Shown piece after piece: positions 1 through 12,863 of a DNA stretch of 64,000 nucleotides. The translations under genes were made by a program, and so were the position numbers. Under the pieces are notes generated by a model, which was not told the origin of the DNA, searched no databases, and saw only the letters and a program-made list of their open reading frames with translations. Source of the stretch: Kitasatospora mediocidica KCTC 9733 (GTDB lineage Bacteria; Actinomycetota; Actinomycetes; Streptomycetales; Streptomycetaceae); assembly GCF_000744225.1 (NCBI RefSeq), contig NZ_JQLN01000005.1, forward strand, positions 310,001-374,000, written 5' to 3'. Each line of letters starts with the position of its first letter. Position 1 is the first letter of the stretch.

Positions 1-638
1 AGCAGTGCGTCGAGTTGGGCGACTTGGGCATCTGTCGCCTTGCCGCCCAGGCTCAGCAGGTCGGTGGCCTGCTTCGCCTCCTCCTCGGGTATGCCGCCCA
101 GCGGAGTGCTGTTGAAGCCGCTGGTGCTGCTCCCGGTGTCGGCCGCCAGGGCGGCGGCCGCGGCGGCGTCGGCTTCGGTGGCCGTGGTGAGCACGGCGGC
201 GATCCGCTGGACGATCGCCTGCGCCTTGTCCTGGTAGGTACTGGCATAGTCCGGATCGTGCTTGTCCGCCTGGGCCACCGCGGGCGGCCAGTGAACGGCG
301 CCGGTCGCGTCCACCGTCAGGCTCTGCTTTCCGGCGTCGTCGAGAACGGCCTGCAACGCCTGCTGGGCGGCGGCGAACTGGGTGTGCGCGTCGCGCAGGG
401 CGCGAGCCAGTGCGCCGGCCTCGTCGAAGCCGAGGTCCAACTGCGTACGGGTGCGGGTGAGGACACCCGCGGCGGCATCCGAGGCGGGACCGCTCCAACC
501 GGAGCCCTGTAGCGGCGCGATCACGTCGGTGGCCAGTGCGGACGACAGGTCCCACTTCTGCACCAGCTGCTCGAAGTCGGTGGCCACCGCGTCCAGGCTG
601 CTGAGGTCGACGCTGTGAAGCTGATCAAAGGTCACCAT
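1..638 (-). CDS. WXG100-like helical protein, N-terminal part (runs off left edge)
   Basis: Only the first 212 residues are visible; the frame stays open to base 1. The start is ATG at 638 (a GTG follows directly at 635), with GGGGGAG in the tail of the upstream gene as a plausible ribosome binding site. The N-terminal ~110 residues look like an alpha-helical hairpin of the WXG100 superfamily, with W48-S49-G50 at the turn (GSGWSGP). After that comes a second helical part with a loop (LGGIPEEEAKQATDLLSLGG). Proteins that open this way in streptomycetes are often long and related to type VII (ESX) secretion substrates, but the part that would tell its function lies outside the window. It begins 11 bases after the stop of the gene at 649-1077, so the two are almost surely co-transcribed. 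Confidence 0.75.
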   Translation of the reverse strand, partial: MVTFDQLHSVDLSSLDAVATDFEQLVQKWDLSSALATDVIAPLQGSGWSGPASDAAAGVLTRTRTQLDLGFDEAGALARALRDAHTQFAAAQQALQAVLDDAGKQSLTVDATGAVHWPPAVAQADKHDPDYASTYQDKAQAIVQRIAAVLTTATEADAAAAAALAADTGSSTSGFNSTPLGGIPEEEAKQATDLLSLGGKATDAQVAQLDAL

Positions 639-648
639 GGCCGACTTC

Positions 649-1077
649 TCACTCCCCCGCGAAGCGGCGCTGGTTGTGCTGCTCGCCGTTGGTGTAGTTG
701 GTGGCGTTGCCCTGGAGGTTCTGGCCTATCTGGCCGACGGCTCCGGCAAGGTTCTGGACCTGCTGCGACCACACGCTCCACGCGGTGTTCAGCGCGGCGC
801 TGGTGTCCCAGCCGGTCAACGCGGTGACGGCCGCCGTGGCGTTCAGTTCGGGCTGACCGCACTCCGTCCGGACCCGGGCGGCCAGGTCGAGTGCCTGCCC
901 GCTCGCCTGCACCAGCACGGCGGGCTGCACCGACAGGACGGCGCCGGATGCCCCGAAGGCGATCGGTGCAGGGTCCGACCCGAGGTCCGGGAACTGCTTC
1001 CTCGCCTGGTCGGTGAGGGTTCCGGTGCTGTCGAAGAGTCCGGGATTCATCCTGCGTTCGAAGTCCAGGTCGGTCAT
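649..1077 (-). CDS. Small WXG100/ESX-like protein (142 aa)
   Basis: I chose ATG 1077 over the in-frame ATG at 1113 because GGGGGG lies 6 bases before it and the 1113 codon sits next to the -10 box. The C-terminal half is predicted helical with spaced tryptophans (GWDTSAALNTAWSVWSQQV) and ends in a helix carrying Y-T-N-G-E, a YxxxE of the kind used as a type VII secretion signal. The turn has WDT rather than a true WXG. No signal peptide or membrane segment is seen. The next gene, which does have a WXG turn, follows by 11 bases, so a heterodimeric ESX-like pair is likely. This is inference: no EccC or other secretion gene is in the window. Confidence 0.7.
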   Translation of the reverse strand: MTDLDFERRMNPGLFDSTGTLTDQARKQFPDLGSDPAPIAFGASGAVLSVQPAVLVQASGQALDLAARVRTECGQPELNATAAVTALTGWDTSAALNTAWSVWSQQVQNLAGAVGQIGQNLQGNATNYTNGEQHNQRRFAGE

Positions 1078-1109
1078 CGAGCCCCCCACGAGCTGTTGAT
1101 CCGGATAGT

Positions 1110-1145
1110 CCAAGGATTATAGCTACATAGGGTTATCTAAGATCC
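1110..1145 (-). promoter_or_regulatory. Probable promoter of the WXG100-like pair
   Basis: An A/T-rich island in a GC-rich genome. On the minus strand it holds a consensus -10 hexamer TATAAT (bases 1121 to 1116). Seventeen bases upstream is GATCTT, a weak -35. The transcript would start near 1109, about 30 bases before the ATG at 1077. Confidence 0.5.
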
Positions 1146-1159
1146 ACTGACAGCACTCT

Positions 1160-1192
1160 GCCCGGGAAGTCGACGGGGCCGACTTCCCGGGC
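1160..1192. terminator. Bidirectional hairpin terminator
   Basis: A perfect 13-bp stem (1160-1172 with 1180-1192) and 7-base loop, containing GCCCGGGAAGTCG and its complement. It lies 22 bases after the stop of glgP and has no T run, as is normal in streptomycetes. Confidence 0.75.
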
Positions 1193-1213
1193 AGCGGTAG
1201 TACGGGCAAGGAC

Positions 1214-3889
1214 TCAGCGCAGCAGCCCCGCGTCCATTCCGGTCGCCTCCGCGGGGAGGACGACGAGGCCGAGTTCGGCCGCCGAGGCCAGCAGTGGGTG
1301 GGTCGGCAGGATCCGGACGGTGTAGCCGAACGGGCCGGTGCGACTCAACTCCAGGGTGCCCTCGTAGCGCTGACGGCCCTCCAGGTCGGGGCCGCCGACC
1401 GGCTTGAGGGTCTGCACCTCCGCCTCGCCGATCCGGTCCGTCTCGTCCACCGCGCCGGAGACCACCTGGACGTCCACGTCCACCGCCTCCAGACTGCCCA
1501 GCGCCACCTGGACCCGCAGCGCCAGCGCACTGCCGAGCTCCTGGGTCTCGGCCGGGCAGGCCGCGTCCACGTGCTCGACCCGGACGGCCGGCCAGGCCTC
1601 GCGGACCTTGGCCTTCCAGCGGGCGAGCACCTGCGCGCCGTCGTCGGCCAGCTCGCGCTGGGCCAGGGCGGCCGGCGTGTAGAGCTTCTCCACGTACTCG
1701 CGGACCATGCGGCCCGCCAGCACCTTGGGACCGAGGGTGACCAGGGTGTGCCGGACCATCGAGATCCAGCCGTGCGGCAGGTCGTCCGCACCGCGGTCGT
1801 AGTACCGGGCCGCGACCTGATGCTCGATCAGGTCGTAGAGCGCGGAGGCCTCGACGTCGTCCCGGTGGTCCTCGTCGAAGCCCGCGCCGTCGGCGGTGGG
1901 AATCGCCCAGCCGTTGCGGCCGTCGTACCACTCGTCCCACCAGCCGTCCAGCACCGAGAGGTTGAGGCAGCCGTTGAGCGCGGCCTTCATCCCCGAGGTG
2001 CCGCACGCCTCCAGTGGGCGCAGCGGGTTGTTGAGCCAGACGTCGCAGCCGGGGTAGAGGTGCTTGGCCATCGCCATGTCGTAGTCCGGCAGGAAGACGA
2101 TCCGGTGGCGCACCGCCGGGTCGTCCGCGAAGGCCACCAGCTGCTGGATCAGCCGCTTGCCGCCGTCGTCGGCCGGGTGGGCCTTGCCGGCCACCACGAT
2201 CTGCACCGGCCTGGTCGGGTGCAGCAGCAGGGAGCGCAGCCGGTCCTGGTCGCGCAGCATCAGGGTGAGCCGCTTGTAGGAGGGCACCCGGCGGGCGAAG
2301 CCGATGGTCAGCACGTCGGGGTCGAGCACCGACTCGGTCCAGCCGAGTTCGGCGTCGCCGGCTCCGCGCTGGAGCCAGGAGGCGCGGACCCGGCGACGGG
2401 CCTCGTCGACCAGCTGGGCGCGCAGCGCCCGCCGGACCTCCCAGATCTCGCCGTCGCCGATCGTCTCGACACCGGTCCAGCGCTGGTCGGTGCCGGTGAT
2501 CATGGCGTCCTCGGCGCGCTCCGCGCCGACCCGGGCGGCCGCGAGCCGGACCACGGCCGGGTCGATCCAGGTCGGGGCGTGCACACCGTTGGTGATCGAG
2601 GTGATCGGCACCTCGGTGGCGTCGAAGCCCGGCCAGAGCGCGCTGAACATGGACCGGCTGACCTCGCCGTGCAGCGTGCTCACCCCGTTGGCGCGCTGGG
2701 CCAGTCGCAGGCCCATCGCGGCCATGTTGAAGAGCTTGGGGTCGCCGCCCGGCCAGGTCTCCACGCCCAGCGCGAGCACCTGGTCGACCGGGACGCCGGG
2801 CAGCGCCGCGTCACCCGTGAAGTGGCGGGCCACCAGCTCGCGGTCGAAGCGGTCGATCCCGGCCGGGACGGGGGTGTGGGTGGTGAACAGGGTGCCCGCC
2901 CGGACGGCCTCCAGCGCGACGGCGAAGTCCGGCGCCGCGGCAGCGGACGCGCCACCAGCACCGTTCCCGGCGGCGTCACCCGCGACCAGCTCACGGATCC
3001 GCTCGATGCCGAGGAACCCGGCGTGGCCCTCGTTGCTGTGGAACACCTCGGGGGCGACGTGCCCGGTGAGCCGGCAGAAGGTGCGCACGGCGCGCACCCC
3101 GCCGATGCCCAGCAGCATCTCCTGGAGCAGCCGGTGCTCGCTGCCGCCGCCGTAGAGGCGGTCGGTGACGTCGCGTTCGGCGGCGGCGTTGGCCTCGATG
3201 TCGGAGTCGAGCAGCAGCAGCGGGACCCGCCCGACCTGGGCCTTCCAGATCTGGGCGGCCAGCGTGCGGCCGGCCGGCAGCGCGAGGTCGACCCGGCACG
3301 GCGTGCCGTCCGCCTCGCGCAGCAGGCTGACGGCGAGCTCGTCGGGGTCGAGCAGCGGGTAGCGCTCCTGCTGCCAGCCGTCCCGGTTGAGCGACTGGCG
3401 GAAGTAACCGTGCCGGTAGAAGAGCCCGACGCCGATGATCGGGACGCCGAGGTCGCTGGCGGCCTTGAGATGGTCGCCGGCCAGGATGCCCAGACCGCCG
3501 GAGTACTGCGGCAGGGCCGCGGTGATGCCGTACTCGGGCGAGAAGTAGGCGATGGCGCCGGGCAGCGGGCCGAGGCCGTCGGAGCCGGATTGCGCGCTCT
3601 GGTACCAGCGCGGGGCGCTCAGGTAGTCGTGCAGGTCGTCGGCGAGGTCGCCGAGCCTGCGCAGGAACCGCCGGTCGGCGGCGAGTGCCGCCAGTCGGGC
3701 CGCCGGGACCTCGCCGAGCAACCGGACCGGGTCCTCGCCGACGGCTTCCCAGACACCGGGATCGACCGAGCGGAACAGCTCCCGGGTCTCGGGATGCCAG
3801 GACCAGCGCAGGTTGAGCGCGAGTTCGTGCAACGGCTGGAGTTGTTCGGGCAGGACGGTGCGGACGGTGAATCTGCGGATGGCCTTCAC
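1214..3889 (-). CDS. glgP: Alpha-glucan (glycogen/maltodextrin) phosphorylase
   Basis: This 891-residue protein releases glucose 1-phosphate from the ends of alpha-1,4-glucan using phosphate and PLP in the cytoplasm. It begins with the DUF3417 region typical of the actinobacterial alpha-glucan phosphorylase type (LALNLRWSWHPETRELF), then the GT35 fold. The PLP lysine is K635 in CGTSGMKAALNG; GKAHPADDGGKRLI precedes it, near NNPLRPLEACG. The start ATG 3889 fits the conserved N-terminus. It is divergent from glgE-treS-mak-glgB and plausibly balances that pathway by breaking down the glucan those enzymes build. It corresponds by position to SCO5444 (from memory). Confidence 0.93.
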   Translation of the reverse strand: MKAIRRFTVRTVLPEQLQPLHELALNLRWSWHPETRELFRSVDPGVWEAVGEDPVRLLGEVPAARLAALAADRRFLRRLGDLADDLHDYLSAPRWYQSAQSGSDGLGPLPGAIAYFSPEYGITAALPQYSGGLGILAGDHLKAASDLGVPIIGVGLFYRHGYFRQSLNRDGWQQERYPLLDPDELAVSLLREADGTPCRVDLALPAGRTLAAQIWKAQVGRVPLLLLDSDIEANAAAERDVTDRLYGGGSEHRLLQEMLLGIGGVRAVRTFCRLTGHVAPEVFHSNEGHAGFLGIERIRELVAGDAAGNGAGGASAAAAPDFAVALEAVRAGTLFTTHTPVPAGIDRFDRELVARHFTGDAALPGVPVDQVLALGVETWPGGDPKLFNMAAMGLRLAQRANGVSTLHGEVSRSMFSALWPGFDATEVPITSITNGVHAPTWIDPAVVRLAAARVGAERAEDAMITGTDQRWTGVETIGDGEIWEVRRALRAQLVDEARRRVRASWLQRGAGDAELGWTESVLDPDVLTIGFARRVPSYKRLTLMLRDQDRLRSLLLHPTRPVQIVVAGKAHPADDGGKRLIQQLVAFADDPAVRHRIVFLPDYDMAMAKHLYPGCDVWLNNPLRPLEACGTSGMKAALNGCLNLSVLDGWWDEWYDGRNGWAIPTADGAGFDEDHRDDVEASALYDLIEHQVAARYYDRGADDLPHGWISMVRHTLVTLGPKVLAGRMVREYVEKLYTPAALAQRELADDGAQVLARWKAKVREAWPAVRVEHVDAACPAETQELGSALALRVQVALGSLEAVDVDVQVVSGAVDETDRIGEAEVQTLKPVGGPDLEGRQRYEGTLELSRTGPFGYTVRILPTHPLLASAAELGLVVLPAEATGMDAGLLR

Positions 3890-4552
3890 GGCCCGAAGCG
3901 TAGACCGAAAGAAAGCCGTGATGGGGCGTCAACTCTCGTATCCGAGCGCCATTCGAGCGACGGACTAGGTCGCGTGTAGCGCACATGGGTGCACTGGGGG
4001 CGCACGCGGCGCGCCGTGCGCTGCCAGCGCACGACCAGCGCGCAACCCCCCCGCCCTTTCACGGCCGATGATGGCCTGTCTGCTCCCCCGCTCCGTCCGG
4101 AACTGAGCCCCGACCGAGTGGTAAGAGCTACGAACAGTGCGAGGATGGGCACAGGCCGCTGTCGAAGCGGGTGCGGCATGGGTGGCGAAACTCGTGCGGC
4201 GCGGCCGGTGCCCTGCGCTCGAAAATCCTCCCCTTTGACCCCCCATTAGCCCACTCGGCCGACGCGGCGTCCTCCCGCGTGTGCCAATGCGTGTCCTCAA
4301 ACCTGCCCGGATCGTTTCCGGGGTGGGTCGGATCGCCCTTAGGGCGTGCCGCGAGGCCGCGCGCCGGGACGTGCGCCGTCTCGCACGCCCCGAACCATCG
4401 TCGTGGGCACCCGGATGTCGACCGGTCCCCCGAACACGGTGGTGCGGGCAGGCTCCGATTGCTTGTCAGTCCCCCACCCAGCAGTCCTCCCGGTACTCCC
4501 CGGCCCTGGAACCGTCGTGGGAGCTGCCGCCGAATTCGGGCAGGAGTTTGGC
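3890..4552. other. 663-base intergenic region between divergent glgP and glgE
   Basis: No gene is supported here. The region must carry promoters for both directions. On the minus strand a good -35, TTGACG (3932 to 3927), lies 40 bases before glgP, but the matching -10 (TCGGTC) is poor. A run with TTTGACCCCCCATTAG near 4238 is the least GC-rich part on the glgE side. An AGGAG at 4542-4546 ends the region and decides the glgE start. Confidence 0.5.
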
Positions 4553-6792
<2,240 letters not shown>

Positions 6793-6796
<4 letters not shown>

Positions 6797-8496
6797 TTGT
6801 GAATGAGCCCGTCCACGACACCTTCGCGGACACCGAGAAGAAGGACTTGGACCCGGAGTGGTTCAAGCGTGCGGTCTTCTACGAGGTGCTGGTGCGGTCC
6901 TTCCAGGACAGCAACGGCGACGGTGTCGGAGACCTGAAGGGGCTCACCTCGAAGCTCGACTACCTCCAGTGGCTGGGCGTCGACTGCCTCTGGATCCCCC
7001 CCTTCTTCGCCTCCCCGCTGCGCGACGGCGGCTACGACGTGTCCGACTACAAATCGGTGCTGCCCGAGTTCGGCGACCTGGCCGACTTCGTGGAGTTCGT
7101 GGACGCCGCCCACAAGCGCGGCATGCGCGTGATCATCGACTTCGTGATGAACCACACCAGCGACCAGCACCCGTGGTTCCAGGCCTCGCGCAACGACCCG
7201 GACGGCCCGTACGGCGACTTCTACATGTGGGCCGACGACGACAAGCAGTACCCGGACGCGCGGATCATCTTCGTCGACACCGAGACCTCCAACTGGACCT
7301 ACGACCCGGTCCGCAAGCAGTACTTCTGGCACCGGTTCTTCTCCCACCAGCCGGACCTGAACTACGACAACCCCCGGGTCCAGGAGGAGATGATCGCCGG
7401 CCTGCGGTTCTGGCTGGACCTGGGCATCGACGGGTTCCGGCTGGACGCGGTGCCGTACCTCTTCGCACGCGAGGGGACCAACTGCGAGAACCTCCCGGAA
7501 ACCCACGAGTTCCTGGCCCGGGTCCGCAAGGAGATCGACGCGGACTACCCGGACACCGTGCTGCTCGCCGAGGCCAATCAGTGGCCGGAGGACGTGGTCG
7601 ACTACTTCGGCGACTTCGCCTCGGGCGGCGACGAGTGCCACATGGCGTTCCACTTCCCGGTGATGCCGCGGATCTTCATGGCGGTGCGCCGGGAGAGCCG
7701 CTACCCGGTCTCGGAAATCCTCGCCAAGACGCCGACCATCCCGTCCGGCTGCCAATGGGGCATCTTCCTGCGCAACCACGACGAGCTGACCCTGGAGATG
7801 GTCACCGACGAGGAGCGCGACTACATGTACGCGGAGTACGCGAAGGACCCGCGGATGCGGGCCAACGTGGGCATCCGCCGCCGGCTCGCGCCGCTGCTGG
7901 AGAACGACCGCAACCAGATCGAGCTGTTCACCGCCCTGCTGCTGTCGCTGCCCGGCTCGCCGGTCCTCTACTACGGGGACGAGATCGGGATGGGCGACAA
8001 CATCTGGCTGGGCGACCGGGACGGCGTTCGCACACCCATGCAGTGGACGCCCGATCGCAACGCGGGTTTCTCTTCCGCCGACCCGGGCAGGCTCAGTCTG
8101 CCGCCCATCATGGATCCGGTGTACGGCTACCAGGTGACCAACGTCGAAGCGCAGCAGAGCAGTTCGTCCTCGCTGCTGCACTGGACACGTCGGATGATCG
8201 AGATCCGTAAGCTCAACCCGGCCTTCGGCCTGGGCAGTTACACGGAACTCCCGTCGAGCAACCCGGCCGTGCTGGCCTTCGTGCGCGAGCACGAGGGGGA
8301 CCTCGTGATGTGTGTGAACAACTTCTCCCGGTTCGCTCAGCCGACCGAACTCGACCTCCGGCAGTACGGGGGCCGCTACCCGGTCGAGCTGATCGGCGGG
8401 GTGCGCTTCCCGTCGATCGGCGAGTGGCCGTACCTGCTCACCCTCGCGGGCCACGGCTTCTACTGGTTCCAGCTGCGCAAGCCCGGAGCGCAGTAA
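6793..8496 (+). CDS. treS: Trehalose synthase / maltose alpha-D-glucosyltransferase
   Basis: TreS (GH13_16, 567 residues) interconverts trehalose and maltose, feeding maltose to the kinase encoded next. Catalytic residues are D218 ([10 protein letters not shown]), E260 (LLAEANQW) and D330 (RNHDEL); other GH13 motifs are [14 protein letters not shown] and [15 protein letters not shown]. The start is GTG 6793, inside the glgE stop, with GGAGGA eight bases upstream; a second GTG at 6799 is possible. The C-terminal maltokinase domain sometimes fused to TreS is absent; here the kinase is a separate gene. Confidence 0.95.
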
Positions 8497-8523
8497 CGAT
8501 CCACCAGGCGCCGATGATCCACC

Positions 8524-8557
8524 CTGGGGGCGCGCGAGTCCCGTCGCACGCCCCCAG
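8524..8557 (+). terminator. Hairpin after treS
   Basis: A perfect 9-bp stem (CTGGGGGCG with its complement, 8524-8532 and 8549-8557) and 16-base loop, 28 bases after treS. As mak follows by only 170 bases on the same strand it may attenuate or process the transcript rather than end it. Confidence 0.45.
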
Positions 8558-8726
8558 CGGGCCGCGCGCCACCAGGTACGGAGAACAGCCCAACGAGTAC
8601 CCACTCTCAGGCGTGACACCCGAGTCCGTCTCGCGTGCCGCCGCAGCAGCACCGCCGAAATCCGGAAGACTGGCGGGCCCGGCCAGACCCGTCGGGTCGT
8701 CAGCCCGCTTCCGGGGAAAGGGAGCC

Positions 8727-10250
8727 ATGTCGGAAATCTCCCGTTCTCAAGCCCACGTCCACCGCGACGCGGGTACCGCGCCACGCGGTCCGGGCGGGCC
8801 GCACGGTGCCGCGCCCCGCGGTGCCGGGGCATATGCCCCCGGTACGTACGGCAGCAGACCGCGCAGCAGCAGCTCGCTCGCGGTCGGAGAACTGGTCCAA
8901 GCCGCCCTGCCACTGATCGCCGCCTGGCTGCCCGGCCAACGCTGGTACGCCGGGAAGGGGCAGGCGATCACCGCGTTGCACCCGCTCTCCGCCACGCCGC
9001 TGCTCACCGGCGACCCGGCGATGGTGCACCTGCTGCTGCGCGTCGAGCACGGCAGCAACGCGGACATCTACCAACTGCTGCTCGGCCTGCGCGCCGAGGC
9101 CCCGGCCGGAATCGGCCCGGACGCGCTGCTCGGCGGCCTCACGCACGGCCCGTACGACGGCGCCGCGCTGTACGACGCGGTGCACGACCCGGAGCTGACC
9201 GGACGGCTGCTCGGCCATCTGGCCACCGCCGACCGGTTCGGACCGCTGGCGTTCCGCCGCACCCCGGGCCCCGGGCTGCCCAGCGACCTGCCGGGCCGCG
9301 CGGGCACCGCCGAACAGAGCAACACCTCGGTCATCTTCGGCAGCTCCTTCATCCTCAAGCTCTTCCGCCGGATCAGCCCCGGCACCAACCCGGACCTGGA
9401 GCTCTCGCTCGCCCTCTCGCGGGCCGGCAGCACCCGGATCCCCCGGGTGGCGGCCTGGTTCGAGAGCCGGATGGAAGCCACCGAACCGGCCACCCTGGGC
9501 CTGCTCCAGCGCTTCCTGCCGGATGCGGAGGACGGCTGGGAGCTGGCGCTGGACCAGGTGGCCAGGCTCAAGGGCGACCCGAGCCCGGGCAACTTCGCGG
9601 TCGAGGCGCACCGGCTGGGGCGGGCCACCGCCGAGGTGCACCGGGTGCTGGCCCGCGCCCTGCCGGTCGCCCGGCTGGACCGCGAGCAGACCGGCCGGCT
9701 GGCCACCGCGATGGCCGAGCGGCTCGACGTGGCGGCGGCGGCCGTCCCGGCGCTGCGCCGCTACCGGCCCGCGCTGCACACCGCCTTCCGCCAGCTGACG
9801 GCCGATCACCTCACCGGCCTGACCGTCCAGCGGATCCACGGCGACCTGCACCTCGGCCAGGCGATGCGCACCCCGCACGGCTGGGTGCTGCTCGACTTCG
9901 AGGGCGAGCCGGCCAAGTCGGTCGCGGAGCGCCGGCTGCCGCAGCCCGCGCTGCGGGACGTCGCGGCGATGCTGCGCTCGTTCGACTACGCGGCCGCGCA
10001 CCTGTTGGCCGGCGCCGAGCCGGACCCGGAGCTGGCGCACCTCGCGGCCGGCTGGGCGGCGCGCAACCGGACGGCGTACTGCGCCGGCTACACCGCCGCA
10101 GGGGGGAGCGATCCGGCGAGTTCGCCGGAGCTGCTGCGGGCGCTGGAGATCGACAAGGCGGTGTACGAGGTGGTCTACGAGGCACGGCACCGGCCCGGCT
10201 GGCTGCCGATCCCGCTCACCGCGATCCACCGCCTCGCCACCGCTCCCTGA
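8727..10250 (+). CDS. mak: Maltokinase (maltose to maltose 1-phosphate)
   Basis: Also called Pep2. It phosphorylates maltose with ATP to give the GlgE substrate. The N-terminal cap has LPGQRWYAGKGQ; the kinase fold has a catalytic loop IHGDLHLGQ and a metal-binding DFEGEP, then RDVAAMLRSFDYAA. I chose ATG 8727 (GGGAG just before it); the frame is open further upstream but that overlaps treS. The product is 507 residues, longer than the usual ~450, because of ~45 N-terminal residues rich in Gly, Pro, Ala and Arg. The gene lies between treS and glgB in the order known for streptomycete GlgE clusters. Confidence 0.92.
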   Translation: MSEISRSQAHVHRDAGTAPRGPGGPHGAAPRGAGAYAPGTYGSRPRSSSSLAVGELVQAALPLIAAWLPGQRWYAGKGQAITALHPLSATPLLTGDPAMVHLLLRVEHGSNADIYQLLLGLRAEAPAGIGPDALLGGLTHGPYDGAALYDAVHDPELTGRLLGHLATADRFGPLAFRRTPGPGLPSDLPGRAGTAEQSNTSVIFGSSFILKLFRRISPGTNPDLELSLALSRAGSTRIPRVAAWFESRMEATEPATLGLLQRFLPDAEDGWELALDQVARLKGDPSPGNFAVEAHRLGRATAEVHRVLARALPVARLDREQTGRLATAMAERLDVAAAAVPALRRYRPALHTAFRQLTADHLTGLTVQRIHGDLHLGQAMRTPHGWVLLDFEGEPAKSVAERRLPQPALRDVAAMLRSFDYAAAHLLAGAEPDPELAHLAAGWAARNRTAYCAGYTAAGGSDPASSPELLRALEIDKAVYEVVYEARHRPGWLPIPLTAIHRLATAP

Positions 10251-10334
10251 CCCTCGCCGCCCACCACCGACCGGACCGGAACCGCCCGACCCCGCACCGC
10301 CCGATCGCCTGCACCCTGCCTGGAGGACCCCGCC

Positions 10335-12713
<2,379 letters not shown>

Positions 12714-12734
12714 CCCGCCGTCCACGACTCCTGC

Positions 12735-12748
12735 GGGACCTTCGTCCC
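12735..12748 (+). promoter_or_regulatory. DosR/DevR-like palindrome upstream of pta-ackA
   Basis: GGGACCTTCGTCCC: 5-bp arms GGGAC/GTCCC with a 4-base spacer, 116 bases before the pta start. It differs from the mycobacterial DosR core GGGACTTNNGNCCC at one position. It could also be a short hairpin downstream of glgB (stop 12713), so the regulatory reading is inference. Confidence 0.35.
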
Positions 12749-12863
12749 TTGCCCCTGGTGGCTCCATCCGCATGCGTCCGGGTGAGCGCGGTGCGAGGGT
12801 ATGGTCGGGGCGATGCCGAGCCCGCAGGACGTCGGGCGGTCTGGAGCGAACGGAGAGACGCGC

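Noticed and set aside
1298..3979. A plus-strand open frame of ~890 codons opposite glgP
   Set aside because: Shadow of glgP; no start signal and Gly/Arg/Val/His-biased composition.
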